Below the pieces are notes generated by a model, which saw only the letters and a program-made list of their open reading frames with translations, searched no databases and had not been told where the DNA came from. Of a stretch of 64,000 nucleotides of DNA, positions 1-14,000 are shown piece by piece (positions within the stretch are counted from its first letter, which is position 1; every line of letters starts with the position of its first letter). Where the stretch lies: NCBI RefSeq assembly GCF_032854445.1, contig NC_088305.1, positions 21,368,955-21,432,954 of the forward strand, in the 5' to 3' direction. Source of the stretch: Liolophura sinensis (lineage: Eukaryota; Mollusca; Polyplacophora; Chitonida; Chitonidae). The position numbers and the translations under genes were made by a program.

Positions 1-94
1 ATCAGTTACATGTACATGTATGCACTTGTTTGTAGGTTTGGTACAGCTGGACACAATCATATTACACTATAAATATGGAAGTACATGTATATAT

Positions 95-640
95 ATACAA
101 CCCAGCAATCAAAGATTGCTGCAGAGCTTGTTAGGACGGATTACTGCATGTGTGTATTACAGACAAAAAAAGTACAGGTACGACCTAGCAGTCAAAGCTT
201 ACTGCAATTAAAGCTTTGTGTTAACTAGGACGGATTACTGCATGTGTGTATTTCAGACAAAAAAAAAGTACAGGTACGACCTAGCAATCAAAGCTTACTG
301 CAATTAAAGCTTTGTGTTAACTAGGACGGATTACTGCATGTGTGTATTTCAGACAAAAAAAAGTACAGGTACGACCTAGCAATCAAAGCTTACAGCAATT
401 AAAGCTTTGTGTTAACTAGGACGGATTACTGCATGTGTGTATTACAGAGAAAAAAAAGTACAGGTACGATCCAGCAGTCAAAGCTTACTACAATTAAAGC
501 TTTGTGTTAAAAAGGACGGATTACTGCATGTGTGTATTACAGAGAAAAAAAAGTACAGGTACGACCCAGCAATCAAAGCTTACTGCAATTAAAGCTTTGT
601 GTTGAATAGGACGGATTACTGCATGTCTATATCACAGATT
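95..640. repeat. 95-bp tandem array
   Basis: The word AGGACGGATTACTGCATGTG recurs at 133, 227, 323, 418, 513 and 608, a period of 94-96 bp. Each unit also holds GTACAGGTACGA, TCAAAGCTTACTGCAATTAA and an A-run of 7-9. About 5.5 copies, in the 3' flank of the dynein gene. Confidence 0.9.
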
Positions 641-1706
641 CACAGATTCAATATACAAGTAAATATATAAGAAGCATGAACTTTTACCTGATAAATAAAT
701 ATATAGTGTTGACGTTTTTTTCATCCTGAAACACCAGAATGCTCTTGGAATGCTTTGGTTTATACCATAGCAATATCATGAATATACAAACACAAGTCAA
801 ATATTTTCAATATTAAAAATCACATCATAAATACAACCTTTTACTTTAACATACAAATCAAAATCAGGGTTCCCATCCATGAAAAAAAATGTTTTTCAAG
901 GATCTAATATATGCTACCTTTTCCAGTGCTTTCAGCCATTCAGAACCATTCAGCTGAAGTACAAACCCCTCTGGAGGTTCATGGTGAAAACTATTTGGGC
1001 AGCTTTTCAGTCCCTGTTACTTTTACAACACTATGACATATCAATTACTCTCAAGGACTTATCCCAAAATAATCTATTTGTCAAGGATTTTAAAGGCTTT
1101 TGAAAACCTTTCAATAAAATTCATATACTTTTAAAGATTTCACGAAACAGTGGAAATCACCCTTTTACATGTAGCTCAACTGTAACCATCAGTTCAGCAC
1201 ATCCTTCACACAGTTTTGATCACTCTGACATTTGTAATTTGGCATTGAACAAGTGCTTCTTGAGAAGTATTTCAAGATAAAGCTAGGTAAATTTCTTTCA
1301 ACCACTACAGATGATAACACCAGACATACAAGCCGATGTATATTTCCTTCACCCAATGAATCATCAAATACAGCAGCAATTTTTGTCAATCTTACATTGT
1401 ATCACAGATGTTACTGAATCACATATTAATAAATCTAGCATTACCAAGTCCCAAATTAACATTGCGGATATGATACTAACCATTTTATGAGAGTTTGGGG
1501 CAGGCATCAGGAACAACAGCAGCTACTACTATAATAAAGTCAAGCTCACTCCTCAACCTTGTGGTTGGTAGGGAAATTCGTTCTTCATAAAAATAACCCT
1601 AGTCAGAAATATGTGAAACACCATCCCAAGTTTTATCCATTTTTTTTTTCCACAATAAAATCACAGTTCAAGTTTATCTTCTTACAGTCAAATCTATCTT
1701 AGGGCT
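641..1706. other. 3' flank / possible 3' UTR, no recognised gene
   Basis: AT-rich sequence downstream of the stop codon. A 66-codon minus-strand frame at 1189-1389 has fair composition, but no family was recognised and no splice evidence supports it. No minus-strand AATAAA was seen. Confidence 0.5.
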
Positions 1707-2084
1707 TCAGTTACAACTAAGAAACACTCTTCGCTCTGACCACACCCTCTTAGGGGTGGGCCCTGTTGCCAAGGCGATGCAGGTTACCATGAAACTGTGA
1801 CGGACATCTGACATTTTGCTGCCACAAAACACAGGACAGAAATACCAGTCTGCCTTGGCAGCAGTTGAGGAATCAGAGGAATGGGAAGAGGCAGGTCTTG
1901 AGGAGGGTGTGTCCTCGCTTGGAGACAGCCAGACCAGTGGCAGGAGGTGGGTGTCTGGACTGTCAGGCTGGATCTCTGTCAGCCGGGAGTGAACCCTGTC
2001 CCAAGCTGCATTATGCAGACGTAAACCTCTGATGTAAAGTCCAGACGCAGGAGGGGAGCTGGGTGTAAAACCTGCAGGCATCAC
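1707..2084 (-). CDS. DNHD1: Exon 31 in window, last exon and stop
   Basis: 378 bp including TGA (1707-1709), acceptor TTACAG at 2085-2090, phase 0 in. SGLYIRGLRLHNAAWDRV matches the dynein C-terminal GVYI.GL.LEGARWD. Then comes a 30-residue Ser/Pro-rich loop and WYFCPVFCGSKMSDVRH, aligned with the final P+Y..P.R..L.....V....L. The frame ends ERRVFLSCN. It is about 23 kb from exon 30 in the assembly, probably about 5 kb less in reality because of the duplication around the gap. No clear polyadenylation signal was found within 700 bases downstream. Confidence 0.92.
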   Translation of the reverse strand: MMPAGFTPSSPPASGLYIRGLRLHNAAWDRVHSRLTEIQPDSPDTHLLPLVWLSPSEDTPSSRPASSHSSDSSTAAKADWYFCPVFCGSKMSDVRHSFMVTCIALATGPTPKRVWSERRVFLSCN

Positions 2085-5000
2085 CTGTAACATCAGAAAG
2101 ACAGCCAGAGAAATTAAACAACCGTTTTTTTTTATATTTATTTATTTGACTGTTGCTTAGCAACACTCACAAATTTTTCCCTTACATGATGGCTTTTATG
2201 GTTGCCCTGGGTAACCACCAACCTTTGGCATGTACAGACATGCACACCATACTGGTGGGAAACAAGTGATTTTCACTTGAATATTAGACTGGGCAAATGG
2301 CCATATGAGCTTCGTCTCAACGTTTCACAAACAGTAAGAGCATGGGATTTTACAAATTCCCTGTTCAAAGTGGATTTGAACCAATGCCTCATGGGTTATT
2401 TTATAAGAATGTCCCTCATGTCTGCATGAACACATTAGCATGTACATAAAACATGCACAGATGGACTGATCATTTGCTTTTGTCAACAAATCAACATTGG
2501 TTAGTGGGTCCATGGCCTGTGGAATTTTGGCTGCCAGTAATGTTAAACATGCATAATTAAAATCATGATTTCCACTAGATAAAATTTAAATCATAGAACT
2601 GATCATTGATCATGCTCTCGTTTCTTCAACTGACAGACCAGTTAATATCGAGGACGGTCAACTGACAGACCAGTTAATATCGAGGACGGTCAACTGACAG
2701 ACCAGTTAATATCGAGGACGGTCAACTGACAGACCAGTTAATATCGAGGATGGTCAACTGACAGACCAGTTAATATCGAGGACGGTCAACTGACAGGCCA
2801 GTTAATATCGAGGACAGTCAACTGACAGACCAGTTAATATCGAGGACGTTCAACTGATCTTTTTTTTTTTTTTTTGATTGGTGTTTTACACCGTACTCAC
2901 TTATATGTGAAAGTGAAAGAATATTTCATTTATACGACGGCGACCAGCATTATGGTGGGTGGAAACCAGGCAGACCCCAGGGGAAACCCACAACCATCCG
3001 TAGGTTGCTGCAAGACCTTCCCACGTACGGCCGGAGAGGAAGCCAGCATAAGATGGTCTTGAACTCACCACGACCGCATTGGTGAGAGGCTTCTGGGTCA
3101 CTACGCTGCGCTAGCGGGCTAACCGACTGAGCCATGGGGGCCCCCCGTTCAACTGACAGACCAGTTAATATCGAGGATATTCAACTGACAGACCAGTTAA
3201 TATCGAGGACGTTCAACTGACAGACCAGTTAATATCGAGGATATTCAACTGACAGACCAGTTAATATCGAGGATATTCAACTGACAGACCAGTTAACATC
3301 GAGGACGTTCAACTGACAGACCAGTTAATATTGAGGATGACAAGTAGACCTCAAAGGTCATATTCGTCTCAAGGTAATAATTAACTATGCATCAAATCTT
3401 GCTGAACTTAAAATATTTATTTACTTATTTGATTGGTGTTTTATGCCATACTCAAGAATATTTCACTTATACGACGGCGACCAGCATTATGGTGGGAGGA
3501 AACCTGGCAGAGCCTGGGGGAAACCCACGAACAGACCTTCCCACTTACAGCCGGAGAGGAATCCAGCATGATCTGGACTTGAACTCACAGCGACTGCATC
3601 GGTGAGAGGCCTCTGGGTCATTATGCTGCGCTAGCATGTTAACCAACTGAGCCATGAAGGCCCCCCCCCCCCCCCCCCGAATTTAAAATACTCTCCTCCT
3701 TGGATGGTGTGTGTTGTGGACACATAGTTTGACAATGAGTTAGCCAGTAGACTGCAGTAACACTGGGCATGAACAAAAAAGCTAACTAGACACACAGAAA
3801 GGCCAGAAAGATGGCGAGAAATTCATAATGGGGGAAATCATGAGGCGCGACACCAGTTTTATTTCATGTTTTACAGTCAAGCTGACGATAAAAACAAAAC
3901 TAAAAAGTGCGCCTTTTTTTTGTCTGATCATGATGTTTTATATTTTCTTGTTTTTCAAGGCTTTCTGACCATGTAAATACGTCTTCAAAAGTAAAAATTG
4001 TTGAGACAGTACACATTTTTCACAAAATAGATGATTTTCAAGTTTTATTTTTGCTCTCCACTGACATGGAAAGCCTGCCTGTTAAACCACAATTTAACTT
4101 GGTTTGGCCTTTGAGGAAGATTTGCATGCAATACTCATGTTTGTGTCAGCCCTATCATTTTGGTGAAAATTCCTGATGTGAAGCAGTACTTCGCATTACA
4201 TCAAAGATGCTACAAGTATATCCTCGTTACCAGTTACACTGGTGATGGGGATAAAATATGGTTGTCACCTATGTCCAGCATGTTGCGACACAAATCTCTA
4301 TGAAGGGTTATCAGCAACCTGTGGGTAGTCATGGGTTCCCCCAGGCTATGCCCGGTTTCCCATAGCCATAGCGCTGACCACCGTCGAATAAGTGAAATAT
4401 TCTTCAGTATGACTTAAAACACCAATTAAATAAATAAATTAATCTATTACCAGTTACACGGGCAAGGGGATAAAAACCACTGGGTCCAAAATACTGTTGT
4501 ATTTCCATTAGCAGCTATATTGGTGAGGGGACAAAAACACCTTGCCATTCCTGTGCAGAATGTTGGTATCAACCTGGAACCAGCCATCTAGTACTCTGGA
4601 TCAAAGGCAGGGTGTGGCTGCTGATTACAGCCCTGAAGGCTAGGCTTGAGCCCCCACCCCCGCACCCCCATTCCCCGACACCTGGCCCTCATAATGGCAC
4701 CCTGTTTACTTACACATTGTCAGAATACTAGCGGGATTATTTTGGTTCAGTGTTCCAGGCAAAAGGAGCCTGCGCATCGACACTTGCTGCTACCTTCCCC
4801 TTTACAAGGTAAACAGGACTCTTCCGCTTGTATACCAACTTTTCCGCAGTGCTTCTGGTTTTATCACTGCTCCATTTTCATTATTTTTATGCCTTCCTTG
4901 TGTCATCTTTTTTTTTTGAATTTTTTTCGTGTATACAGAGCACACATATTCGTGAGGCCAGTGCTAGTTCATAGGAGAGGTGATTATTACTGACTATGGT

Positions 5001-8000
5001 GATCAAAATATGACACCCTGGCCAGTGTAAGCCTGGAATTATAAACAACCAGAAAACTCCCTGCCTCATGTCTATACACAGCATACCATTTTTGGACACC
5101 AATGAGATTGTCTGTTGACACATGGACATCACTTGCGTTGTTTTGTCTTCAATATACAGTGCTTGACTGACTCTCAAACCCAGCCCTTTCTGATTTGGCT
5201 GTAGGTTTAAGTCAGGAGGGTTGTGCAAATGGCAGTACACTCTGGGTTCTGGCTTTTGCTGATGAAACTTTTATTCAGCCACAAGAATATTAACCTTGTA
5301 AAACTCATATTTTTAAGATGAACAGAATTCCCATGCAGACAAAATGAGTCAGTCATGGATGACAGTTTAGGTCTAATACAGTATTTGCCACTTTGAATGC
5401 CTGTTATCTTCTACATGGTATTCTGATGAATGATTATGTCTTCTGACTGATCGACTGTTGCTACATAAACAAACAAACAATCAAACAAACAATCATACAG
5501 ACAAACATGTCAGCCCAGTGTTTTTTGGGTTTTTTTTGCAATCAATATTTTCAGACAGATGAAAAAAAGTTCTAAAGGATCATGGAAGTTAATACAAAAA
5601 CATCTCAGCGCTACACTTGTAACAGAAGAAAACTGACATGAAAAATACACACAAAATTAGGGTTGGTTGATCATGACATCCAAAACCACTACAGCAACTA
5701 TTCTATGTAGCCAAGCAGTTGGATATTAGTGAAATGCTACTGCCCTGTATGCATAGAGTGCACTAATGGCTGTGTACACATGATGGCAAACCAGATCACC
5801 ACACTGAGAAACTTCCCATCAAAACCTAGGCAGAACACAAGATGTCTAAACCAAGAACATCACTACTAAGCTCAGCACAATTTCTCTTCTTCTAAGCCCA
5901 ACAGTCTTACTTTTTTGTATAATTCAAGTGTTTTAACAAAAACCTGAAATTTACATCATTGGTGTAAACTTGTGTGTTTTTGGGGTTGGAATGATCTGAT
6001 TCACAGCTCCTCCAAAAGTTTAATTTTCACAACATGTTCCCCTGCTATTGCTTGTCTTAGCTTTATCATTCTGTGTCTGCCCAATGTGTCAGAATTAGTG
6101 GTTTGTTCTTGGATCATTTGAAGTGAACAGTGAAGATTGAAGCTAACAGCTTTCCGTTCTGACAGACAGACTTTAAATAGATAAATCTTGGGAGTTCTAC
6201 ACATAGAGTTAACTGTTCGTTTGTCTGTGGTACATCCTGTAAGCTGTGGTTTGTGTAACACCCCAGCTTGTAATAACACAGGCCTGAACCAGCAATTCCC
6301 AAACCTTTGTGTGAGGTGAAGTTTGCTGGTAATTTATTATCCACAAATTTATCAACCACACCATAAATCTGTGAACCTAGCAGTGTTATTTCCATCAAAA
6401 GACAACAGAGCTTACCAACAAACCCTCCAATAAGGCTAAATCATGAAGGATAATCTCTCAAAACAGTGCAGTGATGGAAACATGCTTAACTATGTCAAAT
6501 GGGAACAAACTTAACTACACTATGTATGCCATTTAGGAAGTATGCATTACTATAACTGTACAGCCCTGTACAACACACCATGTACTGTTACAGCCCTCAC
6601 ATAACACAGGCCTGTACAACACAGCCAGTGCTGTTATAACTCTCACATAACACACCCTTGTACAACACAGGCAGTGCTGTTAAAACCCTCACATAACACA
6701 GCCAGTGCTGTTATAACCTTCACATAACACAGCCCTGTACAACACAGCCAGTGCTGTTATAACCCTCACATAACACAGCCAGTGCTGTTATAACCCTCAC
6801 ATAACAAAGCCCTGTACAACACAGCCAGTACTGTTACAACCCTCACATAACACAGCCCTGTACAACACAGCCAGTACTGTTATAACCCTCACATAACACA
6901 GCCCTGTACAACACAGCCAGTACTATTTTAATCCTCACATAACACAGCCAGTACTGTTACAACCCCCACATAACACAGCCCTGTACAACACAGCCAGTAC
7001 TATTTTAATCCTCACACAACAAACCCAGTGCTGTTATAACCCTCACATAACAAAGCCCTGTACAACACAGCCAGTACTGTTACAACCCTCACATAACACA
7101 GCCCTGTACAACACAGCCAGTACTGTTATAACCCTCACATAACACAGCCCTGTACAACACAGCCAGTGCTGTTATAACTCTCACATAACACAGCCAGTAC
7201 TGTTATAACCCTCACATAACAAAGCCCTGTACAACACAGCCAGTACTGTTACAACCCTCACATAACACAGCCCTGTACAACACAGCCAGTACTGTTATAA
7301 CCCTCACATAACACAGCCCTGTACAACACAGCCAGTACTATTTTAATCCTCACATAACACAGCCAGTACTGTTACAACCCCCACATAACACAGCCCTGTA
7401 CAACACAACCAGTGCTGTTACAACCCTCACAAAACACAGCCAGTGATGTTATAACCCTCACATAACACAGCCCTGTACAACATAGCCAGTACTGTTATAA
7501 CTGTCACATAACACAGCCATGTACAACACAGCCATGTACAACAAAGCCAGTACTATTTTAATCCTCACATAACACAGCCAGTACTGTCATAATGCCCACA
7601 TAACACAGCCCTGTACAACACAGCCAGTACTATTTTAATCCTCACACAACAAACCCAGTGCTGTTATAACCCCCACATAACACTGCCCTGTACTACAAAG
7701 CCAGTACTGTTATAACCCTCACATAACACAGCCAGTACTGTTATAACCCCCACATAACACAGCCCTGTACAACAAAGCCAGTACTATTTCAATCCTCACA
7801 CAACACAGCCAGTACTGTTATAACTCTCATGTAACAGTTACACCATCCCTCTCATATCACAGTACATAGAGAACACAGAAATCCTGTAAACACCTGTCTC
7901 ATAAACACCTCATCACTCCTCTGCCTTCACCAACAACAAATACATGAGGTCTGAGAAAACACATACTGGGCTAAGTACCTGAGGGATATGAGAAATGAAG

Positions 8001-11000
8001 ATGCCACAAACAGGAATACTGATGAGACGAAATGAGCCCAGCAGGTTTTTCTCTCCGGCAGAAATCAAAATATGTCTGCCACTCGCTGCAGAATGCTTTT
8101 TGTTCATTTCCTAGAGGGGTATGATAGTTTCTCAAGGCTTTCCTCTCACCCATACCTACCAACCATTAATATGTGAGGAAAACACAGTTATGAAGTCTGT
8201 TAATTTACAACTGGAACAAAGACACACAACTTGACATTACAGTCCTAATATTGTGTTACATTTACATAAATTAATATTCATGATTTATTTATTTGATTGG
8301 TGTTTTATGCCTTACTCAAGATTATTTCACTTATGCGACGACAGCCAGCATTATGGTGGGAGGAAACTGGGCAGAACTAGGGGGAAACCCACAACCATCA
8401 GAAGGTTGCTGGAAGACCTTCCCACATATGGCCATAAATTAATAGGTCCCACAACTTTTCAAATTCATATTATATGCTTGTATTGTTTTTATTCTTTCAA
8501 TTGACTGGTGTTGACGACTGACTCAAACAGTTTTCAGTGTTGTGTTGTTTCAGGATGTCAGTGTTAATTATGGACAAAACCTGGGGTTAAACCAGTGACA
8601 TCTGGCAAGTAACTAAAAAACTTTCTCACAAGTGACAGCACAAAGTTTCTCCCTGAGAGCATGTCACATGGGTAAAGGTCGAGTGATCTCAAACAAACTT
8701 CATATGAGATCCCATATAAAACATCATTTAACACAGAGAGCCATGTTGAACGTATATTGCGATTCTCTTAGTATCTTAGAACGGTGGAATCTTCTTCCCA
8801 GGGATGAGACAGACACTAGGATGAAAAAAAAAGTTTGTATAAATAAAGAGGAATTCCTTCAAAAAGAGAACAAATCTCATGCCTGCTTCCCTATCAGAAA
8901 AGCCAGGTGCAATGCTATAAAATACCACTCAGTTCCTGATAATTAACAGCGATAGAGCATGTCAGATCTTCAGCGCACAATGATGCATCATGAAGTATTA
9001 TCACACCTTTCCAACATAAACTCTTTACTTTCAGAGTTGTAAAGCAAAATATCACTCTACCTATAAGTGAAGGAAAGGTTGGCCTGCTTGCCATCAGATA
9101 ATCTGTGAACCAGTAAAACTAGCTACATGTAATGCAAATGATACTCAACCCACAAATCAACAGCTGACAATTTAGACTTACATAAGGTGTCAGAAGACAG
9201 AAAAGTTGAGTAAAATGCATGGGCTTACAAGCTGATTTAGAGCCCACAGGTAAACATTACCAGTCTGGAATGCTGAAGTGCTAATGGTTTATCAGGGTCA
9301 ATATCTCACCATGCCGACAAGGCAGTTTTATATAACTGTGCCTCATATACGGTAAATCACCTAAACTATCACCTAAAAAGAGTCAAATAGATGTCAGAAA
9401 ATATTCCTATCAGTGCTTAAAACATACACTATCCTGATTCTACTTTCCAAATAAAAACCTCACAGAACTTTTCTAAGATCTATAGAACTAACAGAACCAT
9501 GGAAAATGAGCAACTTATTCATGTGTTAAAGTTTAGGTCACTTACGGTATGTGGCCCCACTGCTCAAACCTGGCCTATACTCTGCACAGCTTATGCCAGG
9601 GGTAAACTATTACACAGTACAGGTACATATAATCATAGCCTGGACCATTAATGTGAACTCCCCCCCTGCACCACTCCCTTATCCTCTCCACACTTCCCCC
9701 CTCCCACATCGCCCTTGTTACCCCCCCCCCCCCCCCCCCCCGAGGTCTGCTGATCAGAAATGCTTAGTATAATGTAGATCTGCTGAGACACATACCTATG
9801 TGTGCCGGTTCAAACCCAGCCATGGACTTGTAATTTGTAGATTCCATTGGACTAATTCCTAGCATACAATTATCCAGTTACACGTCCACCTGTCCAAGTG
9901 GACAGGTGCAATATAAAGCTGTTTCTATTTGGACAACCTGTTTCTAGCCTTTTTAATATGTTTATATATTTATTTGATTGGTGTTTTACGTCATACTCAA
10001 GAATATTTCACTCATACGACGGCGGTCAGCATTATGGTGAGTGGAAACCAGGCAGAGCCTGGGGAAACCCCCCGACCATCCACAGGTTGCTGCCAAACCT
10101 TCACACTTAGGGCCTTAGAGGAAGCCAGCATGAGCTGGACTTGAACTCACAGCGACCGCATTGGTGAGAGGTCTCTAGGTCATTACGCTGTGCTAGCGCG
10201 CTAACCAACTGAGCCACGGAGGCCCCTGTTTTTAATATGGTCACGAGAGATACGAGAAATCTGGACACCCTGCTATAAAAAAAAAGGGATGTTTGGACAG
10301 CCTCTATCACATTTGTGGCTTACCCCCTGGTTCCCACAATGAAAATGGCTGCTTGGCAATTCTGCACTCATTGACATGACAGGAAATCATTGTATAATAT
10401 AACATGAGTGAAGCATTGACCCTCATATATTCCTGCATCCTGTAACTGCGCAACTATAAGGTGTTACCCACAATTGCCCAGGCAATTGAAGAATTACCTT
10501 CAGATGTACAGTACTGACTGCACCAGTCAAGAGATCAAAGCCAGCAATGTTCAGACTAAGTTCATTAGTATAGCCTTACATCTGACCAAGCCAGAGATGA
10601 TGACGTCCACATGGCTATGTGCAACTGACCACACTTTCCGCCTGTTATTGGAACATCTTCCAGGCGCAACTACTGACAAGTAAAATTATGTGTTTACATA
10701 TACTGGAGACCATATTTTTAGTCAAGTGGCTGCTAACACAAACACAAGCGGCATGAGTTCTGCAAACACCTTCCTCTGTGTGTAAATAGAGTGGAGTTTC
10801 TGAAGGGGAGAGGGGGGGGGTGACTCCGGGGTGCGTATTTCATGGATGATACAATTATAGTTGAGGTCAATGTGATAGCATCTTACTGCTGATGCACTTT
10901 AGCTTGCTTGGACACAACCCCCGCCCCCTGAGGTGCTAAACAGGGTAGCATGGGGAGATGCACAAATATTGCCCAGATAACACTGGCTGATATATTCTGG

Positions 11001-14000
11001 ATCTGATTGCAGACAAGTGTAGAGCCTTCAGGCTGTTTGTGACTTATCCAAACAGATGAGTAACCACTGGTACAAGAGGATGCCTCCATGTAAATGGAGG
11101 TGCTATATGATCACCAGTTCCCATATGCTGTTCACTTCAATGAGCCTCATCGCAACCTCTTCATACATATATACCTATCAACTTAGAACTACAAGACAAC
11201 ATTAGGCCACACAAATTATACTTGTTGTTTTATGGGCAGAGTAATTCTTTTTTTAATGTCAGAAGAGAGCACAAAAAAAGAAAAAAAGAACTTAAAAATC
11301 ACCTACAGCCATCTGTGGAAAATGTAGGCTTCATCAGATGAGACAAAATGAAAAGGTGGATTTCCCCTTTTTTTTTTTTTTTAATTTTTGAATTAGTTCA
11401 GTGTTGGCTTGCTGGTAAAAGACAAAACAAAATTGGTGTTGCCTTACTTACAGAACTGACAACATGTGGTAGTGTGTTATATCCCAGCTAATGACATACA
11501 AGATGCCCCATCAATAATGCTGCCAGATTTCACTACTTCTGTGAAACTAAAAACAGTTCCATGTACATGCATAATCATATGATAAGTCTTTACTTCAAAC
11601 TCAAGTCCAAATAGCTGTAAATTTCTCTGGAGGTGTTAACAGGAAACATGTGCTTCAGCNNNNNNNNNNNNNNNNNNNNNNNNNNNNNNNNNNNNNNNNN
11701 NNNNNNNNNNNNNNNNNNNNNNNNNNNNNNNNNNNNNNNNNNNNNNNNNNNNNNNNNNNNNNNNNNNNNNNNNNNNNNNNNNNNNNNNNNNNNNNNNNNN
11801 NNNNNNNNNNNNNNNNNNNNNNNNNNNNNNNNNNNNNNNNNNNNNNNNNNNNNNNNNNNATAACCCTCACATAACACAGCCAGTGCTGTTATAACCCTCA
11901 CATAACACAGCCCTGTACAACACACCATGTACTGTTACAGCCCTCACATAACACAGCCCTGTACAACACACCATGTACTGTTACAGCCCTCACATAACAC
12001 AGGCTGTACAACACAGCCAGCGCTGTTATAACTCTCACATAACACACCCTTGTACAACACAGGCAGTGCTGTTAAAACCCTCACATAACACAGCCAGTGC
12101 TGTTATAACCCTCACATAACACAGCCCTGTACAACACAGCAAAGCTGTTATAAACCTGACATAACACAGCCCTGTACAACACAGCCAGTGCTGTTATAAC
12201 TCTCACATAACACAGCCCTGTACAACACAGCCAGTACTGTTATAACCCTCACATAACACAGCCCTGTACAACACAGCCAGTGCTGTTATAACCCCCACAT
12301 AACACAGCCCTGTACAACACAGCCAGTACTGTTACAACCCTCACATAACACAGCCCTGTACAACACAGCCAGTGCTGTTATAACCCCCACATAACACTGC
12401 CCTGTACTACAAAGCCAGTATTGTTATAACCCTCACATAACACAGCCAGTACTGTTATAACTCTCATGTAACAGTTACACCATCCCTCTCATATCACAGT
12501 ACATAGAGAACACAGAAATCCTGTAAACACCTGTCTCATAAACACCTCATCACTCCTCTGCGCTCACCAACAACAAATACATGAGGTCTGAGAAAACACA
12601 TACTGGGCTAAGTACCTGAGGGATATGAGAAATGAAGATGCCACAAACAGGAATACTGATGAGACGAAATGAGCCCAGCAGGTTTTTCTCTCCGGCAGAA
12701 ATCAAAATGTGTCTGCCACTCGCTGCAGAATGCTTTTTGTTCATTTCCTAGAGGGGTATGATAGTTTCTCAAGGTTTTCCTCTCACCCATACCTACCAAC
12801 CATTAATATGTGAGGAAAACACAGTTATGAAGTCTGTTAATTTACAACTGGAACAAAGACACACAACTTGACATTACAGTCCTAATATTGTGTTACATTT
12901 ACATAAATTAATATTCATGATTTATTTATTTGATTGGTGTTTTATGCCTTACTCAAGATTATTTCACTTATGCGACGACAGCCAGCATTATGGTGGGAGG
13001 AAACTGGGCAGAACCCGGGGGAAACCCACAACCATCAGAAGGTTGCTGGAAGACCTTCCCACATATGGCCATAAATTAATAGGTCCCACAACTTTTCAAA
13101 TTCATATTATATGCTTGTATTGTTTTTATTCTTTCATTTGACTGGTGTTGTAGACTGACTCAAACAGTTTTCAGTGTTGTGTTGTTTCAGGATGTCAGTG
13201 TTAATTATGGACAAAACCTGGGGTTAAACCAGTGACATCTGGCAAGTAACTAAAAAACTTTCTCACATGTGACAGCACAAAGTTTCTCCCTGAGAGCATG
13301 TCACATGGGTAAAAGTCGAGCGATCTCAAACAAACTTCATATGAGATCACATATAAAACATCATTTAACACAGAGAGCCATGTTGAACGTATATTGCAAT
13401 TCTCTTAGTATCTTAGAACGGTGGAATCTTCTTCCCAGGGATGAGACAGACACTAGGATGAAAAAAAAAGTTTGTATAAATAAAGAGGAATTCCTTCAAA
13501 AAGAGAACAAATCTCATGCCTGCTTCCCTATCAGAAAAGCCAGGTGCAATGCTATAAAATACCACTCAGTTCCTGATAATTAACAGCGATAGAGCATGTC
13601 AGATCTTCAGCGCACAATGATGCATCATGAAGTATTATCGCACCTTTCCAACATAAACTCTTTACTTTCAGAGTTGTAAAGCAAAATATCACTCTACCTA
13701 TAAGTGAAGGAAAGGTTGGCCTGCTTACCATCAGATAATCTGTGAACCAGTAAAACTAGCTACATGTAATGCAAATGATACTCAACCCACAAATCAACAG
13801 CTGACAATTTAGACGTACATAAGGCGTCAGAAGACAGAAAAGTTGAGTAAAATGCATGGGGCTTACAAGCTGATTTAGAGCCCACAGGTAAACATTACCA
13901 GTCTGGAATGCTGAAGTGCTAATGGTTTATCAGGGTCAATATCTCACCATGCCGACAAGGCAGTTTTATATAACTGTGCCTCATATACGGTAAATCACCT

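Noticed and set aside
2860-3146. tRNA gene at the SINE heads (here and other family A/B copies)
   Set aside because: Box A and B are present, but the cloverleaf is not kept and each head is joined to the SINE body and tail.
11590-11928. Open frames across the N gap
   Set aside because: They consist of unknown bases only.
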